From: Streptomyces sp. NRRL S-646
GTDB lineage: Bacteria; Actinomycetota; Actinomycetes; Streptomycetales; Streptomycetaceae
Direction of reading: 5' to 3'
DNA length: 64,000 nt
Assembly: GCF_000720765.1 (NCBI RefSeq)
Contig: NZ_JODC01000006.1
Coordinates: forward strand, 186,001 to 250,000
Positions 1 to 6,397 of this stretch are shown here, in pieces. Position 1 is the first letter of the stretch. Each line of letters begins with the position of its first letter. The notes beneath the pieces are model-generated. The model did no database searches. It saw only the letters and a program-made list of their open reading frames with translations, and was not told the origin of the DNA. Made by a program: the position numbers and the translations under genes.

Positions 1-690
1 CGGCGCGTCCGAGGCGTACGCCAGGCGGAAGTCGCCCAGGACGTCGGCACGCTCCGTGGCGCTCAGCTCGTGCCACGCGCGCGTGTGTCCCGGTACGGCG
101 CGCTCACCGGTCTCGAACTGGGCGATCAGCTCGGAGATCGGGCGGGCCTTGTCCGCCTCGTCGTCGTACCAGGAGTTGAAGATCTGCAGGAAGATCCACT
201 GGGTCCACTTGTAGTAGTCCGGGTCGATCGTGGCGAACGACCGGCGCTTGTCGTGGCCCAGACCCAGCCGGCGCAGCTGGGCCTTCATGTTCTCGATGTT
301 GGCCTCGGTGGACACACGCGGGTGCGTGCCGGTCTGCACGGCGTACTGCTCGGCGGGCAGGCCGAAGGCGTCGAAGCCCAGGGTGTGCAGGACGTTGTGG
401 CCGGTCATGCGCTGGAAGCGTGCGAAGACGTCGGTGGCGATGTACCCCAGGGGGTGGCCGACGTGCAGGCCCGCACCCGAGGGGTACGGGAACATGTCCA
501 TGATGAACTTCTTGGGCCGGGCGACGACCTCGGGGTCACCGGCCAGGTCGCCCTTGGGGTTCGGCGCCGCATAGGTGCCCTCGGCGTCCCAGAAGTCCTG
601 CCAGCGTGCTTCGATCTCGGCCGCGACGGCGGCCGTGTAGCGGTGCGGCGCTGCCGCCTCGGCGGCGGCAGCGGGGTTCGTCTCGCTCAT
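1..690 (-). CDS. leuS: leucyl-tRNA synthetase, 5' part (partial)
   Basis: This is the N-terminal 230 residues of a class I aminoacyl-tRNA synthetase that charges tRNA-Leu in the cytoplasm; the rest lies beyond the window edge. The residues [17 protein letters not shown] carry the class I HIGH signature as HVGH at residues 76-79, in a context typical of LeuS. The ATG at 688-690 is preceded by AAGGATC and, further up, by GGAG. The gene sits downstream of a leucine leader peptide and a terminator-like hairpin, so it is likely controlled by leucyl-tRNA charging. The assignment is near certain; only the truncation is unusual. Confidence 0.97.
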   Translation of the reverse strand, partial: MSETNPAAAAEAAAPHRYTAAVAAEIEARWQDFWDAEGTYAAPNPKGDLAGDPEVVARPKKFIMDMFPYPSGAGLHVGHPLGYIATDVFARFQRMTGHNVLHTLGFDAFGLPAEQYAVQTGTHPRVSTEANIENMKAQLRRLGLGHDKRRSFATIDPDYYKWTQWIFLQIFNSWYDDEADKARPISELIAQFETGERAVPGHTRAWHELSATERADVLGDFRLAYASDAP

Positions 691-740
691 GATCCTTAAG
701 CTCCATCGATCGTCTCTGCCAGCAGCGGTGTCGTTCGAGA

Positions 741-769
741 AACGAAAAATCCCCTCGCACAGGAGGGGA
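741..769 (-). terminator. leuS: leuS attenuator terminator
   Basis: In the transcript the arms CCCCTC and GAGGGG (7 bp with the flanking A-T pair) enclose a 6-nt loop and are followed directly by TTTTTCGTTT. This is a canonical intrinsic terminator, rare in Streptomyces, placed 50 nt before the leuS ATG and after the leucine leader peptide. Its position upstream of the gene on the same strand indicates attenuation. Confidence 0.75.
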
Positions 770-782
770 CGCCGCGCCGATT

Positions 783-810
783 CCGACCATCCGATTCGCC
801 CGGTGGTCGG
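783..810 (-). promoter_or_regulatory. leuS: leuS leader hairpin
   Basis: Seven-bp perfect arms (CCGACCA and TGGTCGG in transcript sense) separated by 14 nt lie just after the leader-peptide stop codon. In an attenuator this would be the pause or antiterminator-related stem. The alternative pairing that would disrupt the terminator cannot be established by eye. Confidence 0.5.
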
Positions 811-816
811 GACTGA

Positions 817-855
817 TCAGCGCGGCCCGCTAAGCAGAAGGCGTACAGCACGCAT
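817..855 (-). CDS. leucine-rich leader peptide upstream of leuS
   Basis: This is a 12-codon ORF reading MRAVRLLLSGPR and then TGA, with three consecutive leucine codons CTT-CTG-CTT; CTT is rare in such GC-rich DNA. It lies 127 nt upstream of leuS on the same strand. There is no ribosome binding site; instead TACCCT sits 6 nt before the ATG, which predicts a leaderless transcript beginning at the start codon. It is followed by a hairpin at 783-810 and a terminator at 750-769. Known family behaviour: leader peptides rich in the cognate amino acid control such operons by ribosome-stalling attenuation. The control role is inferred; the ORF and hairpins are seen. Confidence 0.8.
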   Translation of the reverse strand: MRAVRLLLSGPR

Positions 856-861
856 GGCGTT

Positions 862-867
862 AGGGTA
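862..867 (-). promoter_or_regulatory. -10 box of the leuS leader (leaderless start)
   Basis: TACCCT on the minus strand ends 6 nt before the ATG of the leader peptide, so transcription should begin at or next to that ATG. No convincing -35 hexamer is visible at 17-19 nt. Confidence 0.55.
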
Positions 868-956
868 CCGCAGCGCTTGAGCACGATGCGACGCGCTTCC
901 GTATGGGTCCTTGGCACCACTGTCATCACCCGACAAAAGCTGGACCAAGGTCAAAA

Positions 957-1049
957 GTTACTTCGCGTAACACGCACTACCGGGACATCGCAACGAGCGC
1001 GTTGTCCTTAGATAACAACGCAATAACTCAAACCTCGTACCGATCGGTA
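957..1049. promoter_or_regulatory. palindromes upstream of the membrane cytochrome gene
   Basis: Three inverted repeats precede the plus-strand gene at 1110. They are GTTAC/GTAAC (957-971), GCGTTGT/ACAACGC (999-1021, 9-nt spacer) and the perfect 12-bp palindrome TACCGATCGGTA (1038-1049). The last has the size and symmetry of a TetR-type operator. The stretch 856-1109 otherwise holds no gene that I can support. Confidence 0.4.
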
Positions 1050-1109
1050 TGGAGCCACTTAGAGTTCGGCAGCGGGACCGCCTTCCCGAACTGCTTCGGA
1101 GTTGCCCCC

Positions 1110-2477
1110 ATGAACCCTCGTCGTAGTAACACCTCGCTCCCCAAGCCGGGCCGGTCGGCCTATGGGGTGGCGTCGGCTGTCGTACTGCTGCTCATACCCG
1201 TCGTCGTGCTCCTCGGAGGCGGCTGGCTGCAACAGTTCCTGAACTTCGGTGCGGGCGTCCTCTCGCTCGTCTGCCTCACCTGCTCGGTGATCTGGGGACT
1301 GGTGGCTCAGGACCGGCTCATCCTGAACACCCGCCAGCGGATCCTGGCCCAGGGAATCCACCGCGTGACGGCCGTCGGCTCGATCGCGTTCCTGCTGGTG
1401 CACATCACCGTCAAGCTGGCGCTGGACCACACGGTGCTGATCGCCGCGCTGATCCCCTTCAGTCTCGGCGTCAAGGGCAGCGCGGGCCTCATCGGACTCG
1501 GCTCGCTGGCCGGGCTGCTCATGATCTTCGTGGGCATCACCGGCGCCCTGCGCAACCAGTTCGCCTCCCCGGCGCCGGTCGCGGCGCGCTGGCGCGCCAT
1601 GCACGCGCTGGCCTACCCGGCCTGGTGCTCGGCGCTGGTCCACGGCCTGTTCGCGGGCCGCGCGGCGAAGCCGTTCTTCATGATCTCCTACGAGCTGTGC
1701 CTGGTCGCGGTGGCCGGAGCGCTCGCCCTGCGGGCGGCTCCCCGGCCGTTCAAGCGCAGGGTCGCCGACCGGCTCGCCGAGCTCCTGGGCAACGAGCCGG
1801 GCTCGGGCCGCGCCGAGGAGCTCGAAGCGAGCCGCGCACGGGTCGGCGAGACCTCCTCCGCACTGCCGGGCTACGAGAACGCGCGGGCGCCGAAGCCGTC
1901 CCCCGCCGACACGATGACGACGCCCGCAGCTCCCTACTACGACGCTCCCGCCGCCCGCACCATGACCCCGGAGCCCGCGAACGGCTTCGCGGCCGCCTAT
2001 CGCGCCGTCACGCCCCAGCAGCGCGGCCAGCAGTCCTACGGGGCCGACCAGACCGCCCGTATGGACCTGCCCATGGACATGCAGCCCACGGAGTCGATCC
2101 CGCGCATGGACGGCGGCGGCAGCACCTCCGGCAGCTGGCCCGTCCCCACGCCCCCGCCGGTCGGCGAGGCGCCTCCGTCGGCGTACGACCCGATGCAGGA
2201 CACCGGATACAACATCCCGGCCTACGGCAGTCCCGGCACAGGCGGGGACCCCATGCAGGACACCGGATACAACATCCCGGCCTATGGCAATCCGGGCGCC
2301 AATGGCTACGGCGGAAGTGACATGTACGACACCGGTGAGACGAACACCCTCTACGGCACGTACAACCCGAACGACACGTACAACAGCGGTCCCGCCAATG
2401 AACCAATGCCCGGTGAGTCGTTCGACGCGCCGGGTTCGGGCGAACCTTGGAACACGCCTTCCGGAGGCTATAGGTGA
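1110..2477 (+). CDS. multi-pass membrane protein, b-type cytochrome-like, with Tyr/Pro-rich tail
   Basis: This 455-residue protein has five or six hydrophobic segments in its first ~220 residues. Histidines lie in or next to membrane segments (IHRV, LVHIT, MHALAY, LVHGLF), which is compatible with haem ligation in ferric-reductase or cytochrome b-like proteins. The C-terminal half is disordered and rich in Pro, Gly and Tyr, with two copies of a DPMQDTGYNIPAYG motif 20 residues apart. The ATG at 1110 has GGAG upstream. Its TGA overlaps the GTG of the next gene (GTGA), so the pair is translationally coupled to a flavin/iron-sulfur protein. Inference: the two form a membrane electron-transfer unit. 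The exact substrate is unknown. Confidence 0.7.
   Translation: MNPRRSNTSLPKPGRSAYGVASAVVLLLIPVVVLLGGGWLQQFLNFGAGVLSLVCLTCSVIWGLVAQDRLILNTRQRILAQGIHRVTAVGSIAFLLVHITVKLALDHTVLIAALIPFSLGVKGSAGLIGLGSLAGLLMIFVGITGALRNQFASPAPVAARWRAMHALAYPAWCSALVHGLFAGRAAKPFFMISYELCLVAVAGALALRAAPRPFKRRVADRLAELLGNEPGSGRAEELEASRARVGETSSALPGYENARAPKPSPADTMTTPAAPYYDAPAARTMTPEPANGFAAAYRAVTPQQRGQQSYGADQTARMDLPMDMQPTESIPRMDGGGSTSGSWPVPTPPPVGEAPPSAYDPMQDTGYNIPAYGSPGTGGDPMQDTGYNIPAYGNPGANGYGGSDMYDTGETNTLYGTYNPNDTYNSGPANEPMPGESFDAPGSGEPWNTPSGGYR
2190..2288 (+). repeat. in-gene direct repeat, 60-bp period
   Basis: A 39-nt segment at 2190-2228 is repeated at 2250-2288 with almost no change. It encodes the duplicated DPMQDTGYNIPAYG motif in the cytoplasmic tail of the membrane cytochrome-like protein. 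Confidence 0.85.
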
Positions 2478-4087
2478 ACGAGGCCCTGCCCGACGTCCCA
2501 GAAGTCCGCGTGGTCGGACTTCCGCAGCTCACGTCTGGCTTCGACCTTGTCGAAAGACTTGATCTGCCCATGCACCTCAAGGTGCACGGGCCGCTCGAAC
2601 CGCTCGGCGGCGAGCAGCTCGCGAAGCTCGCCGAGAACATCAACCTGAAGGGCCGCGGCGGCGCGGGCTTCCCCTTCCACAAGAAGCTGCGCTCGGTCGC
2701 CGAAGCGGCGATCAAGCGCGGTGTACGGCCGGTCGTCGTCGTCAACGGAAGCGAGGACGAGCCGGCCTGCCGCAAGGACACGGTGCTGATCAACCGTGCC
2801 CCGCACCTCATCCTGGACGGCGCTCTGCTGGTCGCGGAGGCGCTGGGTGCCCGCACGCTCGTGGTGGGGGTCACCCGTGAGTCGACACAGCGCTCGATGG
2901 AGGCCGCGCTCGCCGAACGCGGCCTGAGCAACGGCCGCCGGTCGGTTCTACGCGCGCGCGTGCAGCGCAATCCCATCCGCATGGTGACCGGAGCGGCGGC
3001 CTCCCTGATCCGCTCCATCGACGGCGGCCCGGCGATCCCGCCCGGCCGCAAGGTCAGCGCCTCCCAGAACGGCGTCGGCGGCGCACCCACCCTGCTGTCG
3101 AACGCCGAGACCTTCGCCCAGCTGGCGATCGCCGCCCGCATCGGCCCGGAGCGCTACGGCAACACCGGTCTGTACGACGAGCCGGGCACCGTCATGCTGA
3201 CCGTCTCCGGCGCGGTCGCCCGCCCCATGGTGATCGAGGTCCCCACGGGCGTCCCGCTGCGCTACGTCCTCCAGCTCGCCGGCGCCCCGCCGGTCCCCCA
3301 GGGCGTGCTGACGGGCGGCTACCACGGCAAGTGGATCGACGCGGCGACGGTCAACGAGGCGATCGTCTCCCGCAACTCCCTCGACGCGGTGGGCGGTGCG
3401 CTCGGTGCCGGCGCGATCCTGCCGATCAGTCAGGAGACCTGCCCGCTGGGCGAGTCGCTGCGCGTGGCGCAGTGGCTGGCCGAGGAGAGCGCGGGCCAGT
3501 GCGGCCCCTGCTACCTCGGTCTGCCGGCCGCCGCGCGCGGCATGGCGGACATCCTCAACGGCGGCGGCCCGGCCGCCCTGGAGGCGCTCAAGCAGGTCGC
3601 CAAGAACGTGAAGCGGCGCGGCGCGTGCTCGCACCCGGACGGCTCCGCGATGTTCCTGGAGTCGACCATCAAGGCGTTCACCGACGACCTGGCCGCGCAT
3701 GTCCTCGGAAACGGCTGCGGGAGGCCCGTGGAGGGCGTTCTGCCGCTCTTCGAGGGCGGTCAGATGCCCACGGGCATCCCGGGCGGCGGCGAGCCCGTGG
3801 AGAACGGCCCCAGCCGTCAGAAGATCTACGTCGACTGGACCCTGTGCCGCGGCCACGGCCTGTGCGCGGACATCCTCCCGGAGGTCTTCGAACTCGGCGC
3901 CGACGGCTTCCCGACCGTCGCCCAGGCCCAGGTGCCGCGCTACGCGGAGGCCAAGGCCCTGCGCGCGGTGCGCCGTTGCCCGGCGCTCGCCCTGCGCATC
4001 GAGGAGGAGACACCCCGGGACCGGGCGCCCTCCCGCAACCTCCCGGTGCTGTCGCAGGGCCGCGGGCGGCGCGCACTTGGCCGCTGA
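2474..4087 (+). CDS. NuoF-like flavoprotein with SLBB and C-terminal [3Fe-4S]-type ferredoxin domain
   Basis: This 537-residue protein resembles the NADH-dehydrogenase 51-kDa (NuoF) fold. The FMN/NAD-binding GRGGAGFP motif is at residues 60-67, an SLBB-like middle domain follows, and the iron-sulfur region contains GQCGPC (C343, C346) and a later GACSHPDGS cysteine. A ferredoxin domain is appended with CRGHGLC and a later RRCPA, the CxxHxxC...CP pattern of [3Fe-4S] ferredoxins that serve P450s. Canonical NuoF has SCGQCTPC; here the first position reads SAG, so one cluster ligand is missing. The GTG start overlaps the stop of the upstream cytochrome-like gene. Likely role: moving electrons between a soluble donor and the membrane partner. 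The donor is unknown. Confidence 0.8.
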   Translation: MNEALPDVPEVRVVGLPQLTSGFDLVERLDLPMHLKVHGPLEPLGGEQLAKLAENINLKGRGGAGFPFHKKLRSVAEAAIKRGVRPVVVVNGSEDEPACRKDTVLINRAPHLILDGALLVAEALGARTLVVGVTRESTQRSMEAALAERGLSNGRRSVLRARVQRNPIRMVTGAAASLIRSIDGGPAIPPGRKVSASQNGVGGAPTLLSNAETFAQLAIAARIGPERYGNTGLYDEPGTVMLTVSGAVARPMVIEVPTGVPLRYVLQLAGAPPVPQGVLTGGYHGKWIDAATVNEAIVSRNSLDAVGGALGAGAILPISQETCPLGESLRVAQWLAEESAGQCGPCYLGLPAAARGMADILNGGGPAALEALKQVAKNVKRRGACSHPDGSAMFLESTIKAFTDDLAAHVLGNGCGRPVEGVLPLFEGGQMPTGIPGGGEPVENGPSRQKIYVDWTLCRGHGLCADILPEVFELGADGFPTVAQAQVPRYAEAKALRAVRRCPALALRIEEETPRDRAPSRNLPVLSQGRGRRALGR

Positions 4088-4100
4088 GCCGACGTCAGGA

Positions 4101-4129
4101 GGGGGGCCGCCCGCACCGGGCGGCCCCCC
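4101..4129 (+). terminator. terminator of the cytochrome/flavoprotein pair
   Basis: A 13-bp perfect GC stem with a 3-nt loop lies 13 nt after the flavoprotein stop codon. There is no U-tract, as is usual for Streptomyces terminators. Confidence 0.75.
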
Positions 4130-4156
4130 TCCCGCACAATTGCCCCCGAAAACACG

Positions 4157-4193
4157 AAGATCCCGCCGGATCGAAACGATCTGGCGGGATCTT
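4157..4193. terminator. terminator, possibly bidirectional, beside tRNA-Ala
   Basis: A 17-bp stem (one G-U or A-C position depending on strand) with a 3-nt loop lies 5 nt beyond the 3' end of the minus-strand tRNA-Ala. The minus-strand continuation CGTGTTTTC favours termination of the tRNA transcript. Confidence 0.7.
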
Positions 4194-4198
4194 GATTG

Positions 4199-4271
4199 TG
4201 GAGCTAAGGAGAATTGAACTCCTGACCTCCTGCATGCCATGCAGGCGCTCTACCAACTGAGCTATAGCCCC
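4199..4271 (-). tRNA. tRNA-Ala(GGC), copy 1
   Basis: A 73-nt cloverleaf with acceptor GGGGCTA/TAGCTCC, D-loop sequence AGCTCAGTTGGTAGAGC, anticodon loop ATGGCAT (anticodon GGC) and T-arm GGAGTTCAATTCTCC. The CCA end is not encoded. It is identical to the second copy at 4995-5067. Confidence 0.97.
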
Positions 4272-4376
4272 TTGCTTGGTCCTCCGGGGTTTCCCCCGGC
4301 GGCGACGCCAACATTACACGGTCCACCGGGTGGAACACCAAATCGTTTCCGTCGGCCCCGGGCAGGGACGACGGCG

Positions 4377-4610
4377 TCAAGCAGTGACGAAGGAGTAGAA
4401 CCGCTTGAGCGTGCAGTGCTCTTCCAGGAGGCGGCCGTAGATCGGCTCGCCCTCCAGCTCACGGTACGTCTCGATCGGGTCGCCCTTTATGATCAGCGCC
4501 CGCGCGCATTCCTCGCACCAGTACTGGTAGTCGGGGTTGACCGGCTCCATGTCTCGGACGATCGGCGTACCGCTGCCGCACCAGTCGCACTTTCGCCTGT
4601 GTGCACCCAT
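4377..4610 (-). CDS. small zinc-ribbon protein
   Basis: This 77-residue protein has two CxxC pairs (CDWC near residue 8 and CEEC near residue 32), the signature of a treble-clef or zinc-ribbon fold. It is followed by an acidic/basic helix-like tail. Its ATG lies 4 nt after the stop of a second small zinc-ribbon gene, so the two form an operon between the duplicated tRNA-Ala genes. No enzymatic motif is visible; a nucleic-acid or protein-binding role is a guess from the fold alone. Confidence 0.7.
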   Translation of the reverse strand: MGAHRRKCDWCGSGTPIVRDMEPVNPDYQYWCEECARALIIKGDPIETYRELEGEPIYGRLLEEHCTLKRFYSFVTA

Positions 4611-4613
4611 CGA

Positions 4614-4787
4614 TCAGCTCCAGCTGTGGCCGCAGGCCGTGCACACGTAGGAGATTCCGCCGTTGTCGCCGAGGACTTGGGCGACATGGACGGAACCGCA
4701 GGAAGGGCAGCTCAGACGGGTGACCGTGTCCCGTGTCGACGCCGCTTCGAGGAGGTGGCCGACCTCCTCGAGGATGCTCGCAGGCAT
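4614..4787 (-). CDS. very small zinc-ribbon protein (57 aa)
   Basis: This ORF encodes 57 residues beginning MPASILEEVG. CPSC lies at residues 27-30 and CTAC at 49-52, followed by GHSWS at the end, a classic zinc-ribbon pair. A good ribosome binding site (GGAGGGAGC) precedes the ATG. The N-terminal ~18 residues look like an amphipathic helix. The stop codon lies 3 nt before the ATG of the 77-residue zinc-ribbon gene, which implies co-translation. Function unknown. Confidence 0.65.
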   Translation of the reverse strand: MPASILEEVGHLLEAASTRDTVTRLSCPSCGSVHVAQVLGDNGGISYVCTACGHSWS

Positions 4788-4954
4788 CACTGCTCCCTCC
4801 CGTCGGGCCGCGCCCCCTTCCGGCCGTTTGATTCTGCCACGGCCGGACCAATACGGTCAGCGACGCCTCAGTACCAGTCCGGACACGGCGCCTTCGCAGA
4901 GGTATACGCCTGCGGGCCCGAAGTGACTCAAGCCGGTGCCGGAACACGAAAAAA

Positions 4955-4975
4955 CCCGTCCCCTGTGGGGACGGG
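4955..4975 (-). terminator. terminator after tRNA-Ala copy 2
   Basis: In the minus-strand transcript a 9-bp perfect stem (CCCGTCCCC with GGGGACGGG) and a 3-nt loop are followed by TTTTTTCGTG. This is a textbook intrinsic terminator 19 nt downstream of the tRNA. Confidence 0.85.
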
Positions 4976-4994
4976 ATCTTCGTCGACCGATCTG

Positions 4995-5067
4995 TGGAGC
5001 TAAGGAGAATTGAACTCCTGACCTCCTGCATGCCATGCAGGCGCTCTACCAACTGAGCTATAGCCCC
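4995..5067 (-). tRNA. tRNA-Ala(GGC), copy 2
   Basis: This 73-nt tRNA is identical base for base to the copy at 4199-4271, including anticodon GGC. A few flanking bases also match (TGTGGAGC on the 3' side), suggesting a short segmental duplication around the two zinc-ribbon genes. Confidence 0.97.
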
Positions 5068-5181
5068 TCGCCATGCGGCGGAGCCGCATGTTGTCACGTC
5101 CCGCTCGGCGGGGCGAACGAGTAGAACTCTAGCCTGCGACCTGCCGGAAAGTGAAATCCGGGTGTGCGGACCGCCGGGGCG

Positions 5182-5853
5182 TCAGTCGTCGTCGCCGAGC
5201 ACCGGCTCCGGGAGCGTGCCGGCGTTGTGCTCCAGCAGGCGCCAGCCGCGGGCGCCCTCGCCCAGGACGGACCAGCAGCAGTTGGAGAGACCGCCCAGGC
5301 TCTCCCAGTGGCGGGCCTCCAGGCCCAGGAGGCGTCCGATGGTGGTGCGGATCGTCCCGCCGTGGCTGACCACGACGAGCGTGCCGTCGTCGGGGAGCTT
5401 CTCGGCGTGCCGCAGCACCACCGGGGCGGCCCGCTCGGCCACCTCGGTCTCCAGTTCGCCGCCGCCGCGGCGGACCGGCTCACCGCGCTTCCACGCGGCG
5501 TACTCGTCGCCGTAGCGCTCGATGATCTCCTGGTGCGTCAGCCCCTGCCAGACGCCCGCGTAGGTCTCGCGCAGGCCCTCGTCGTGGGTGACGTCCAGGC
5601 CGGTGAGCACGGCGAGCTCGGCCGCGGTGTTCGCGGCGCGCTGGAGGTCGGAGGCGACGATCGCGTGGGGCTTGAGGGAGACGAGCAGCCGGGCGGCGCG
5701 GCGGGCCTGGGCGAGGCCCGCCTCGGTGAGTGCGACGTCCGTGCTGCCCTGGAAGCGGCGCTCCACGTTCCAGGAGGTCTGGCCGTGGCGCCACAGGATG
5801 ACGCGGCGGCCGCGGCCTGCCCGGCCGGCGGACACCTCACCGGTGGCGCTCAT
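5182..5853 (-). CDS. histidine phosphatase family protein (phosphoglycerate-mutase-like)
   Basis: The catalytic motif LWRHGQTSWN (RHG histidine that becomes phosphorylated) lies near residue 20, with a second conserved histidine in VVVSHGGTIR near residue 160. This is the histidine phosphatase superfamily (branch 1). The protein is about 223 residues. The ATG at 5851-5853 shares bases with the rsfS stop (TGATG) and has GGTGAG upstream; two in-frame GTG codons 3 and 6 nt earlier are alternatives. The gene is therefore translationally coupled to rsfS. The substrate cannot be told from sequence; phosphosugars or nucleotides are typical. Confidence 0.85.
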   Translation of the reverse strand: MSATGEVSAGRAGRGRRVILWRHGQTSWNVERRFQGSTDVALTEAGLAQARRAARLLVSLKPHAIVASDLQRAANTAAELAVLTGLDVTHDEGLRETYAGVWQGLTHQEIIERYGDEYAAWKRGEPVRRGGGELETEVAERAAPVVLRHAEKLPDDGTLVVVSHGGTIRTTIGRLLGLEARHWESLGGLSNCCWSVLGEGARGWRLLEHNAGTLPEPVLGDDD

Positions 5854-6296
5854 CACCACTCACCGCCCAGGTCGGCCGCCTCCTCGGCAGCCTGCAGCTT
5901 GGCGTGCTCCTCTGCCTTGCCGCGGGTGGCCTTCGCGTCGGCGGGCAGCTCCAGCTCGGGGCAGTCCTTCCACAGCCGCTCCAGGGCGTAGAAGACACGC
6001 TCCTCGCTGTGCTGGACGTGGACGACGATGTCGACGTAGTCGAGCAGGACCCAGCGGGCCTCGCGGTCGCCCTCGCGGCGCACCGGCTTGGCGCCGAGCT
6101 CCTTGGCGAGCCGCTCCTCGATCTCGTCGACGATCGACTTGACCTGGCGGTCGTTGGGTGCGGAGGCCAGCAGGAAGGCGTCCGTGATCGACAGGACGTC
6201 GCTGACGTCGTAGGCGATGATGTCGTGCGCGAGCTTGTCGGCGGCCGCCTGCGCGGCGGTGGTGATGAGCTCGAGAGAGCGGTCAGTGGCGGTCAC
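5853..6296 (-). CDS. rsfS: ribosome silencing factor RsfS
   Basis: This 147-residue Iojap/RsfS family protein is expected to bind ribosomal protein L14 and block 30S-50S joining in starvation. Family motifs visible are the DVSDVLSITDAFLLAS strand-helix, RREG and the VLLDYVDIVVHVQ core. I chose the GTG at 6294-6296 (VTATDRSLEL) because GGAAAG lies about 9 nt upstream and the family begins here; a longer reading frame to 6362 lacks support. It overlaps the start of the phosphatase and follows the LCP-like and nadD genes, the usual nadD-rsfS neighbourhood. Confidence 0.93.
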   Translation of the reverse strand: MTATDRSLELITTAAQAAADKLAHDIIAYDVSDVLSITDAFLLASAPNDRQVKSIVDEIEERLAKELGAKPVRREGDREARWVLLDYVDIVVHVQHSEERVFYALERLWKDCPELELPADAKATRGKAEEHAKLQAAEEAADLGGEW

Positions 6297-6356
6297 TACG
6301 TGGCTTTCCGGTCGGCGGTCACTTGACACCAAGGGTCTCACGGACCGCCGACAGCA

Positions 6357-6384
6357 CCCCACGTGATTAAGGGATCACGTGGGG
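6357..6384 (-). terminator. hairpin between LCP-like gene and rsfS
   Basis: CCCCACGTGAT pairs perfectly with ATCACGTGGGG (11 bp, 6-nt loop). It lies 13 nt beyond the LCP-like gene stop and about 60 nt upstream of rsfS. It could terminate or attenuate read-through into rsfS. Confidence 0.6.
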
Positions 6385-6397
6385 CGGCCCCGGTCGG

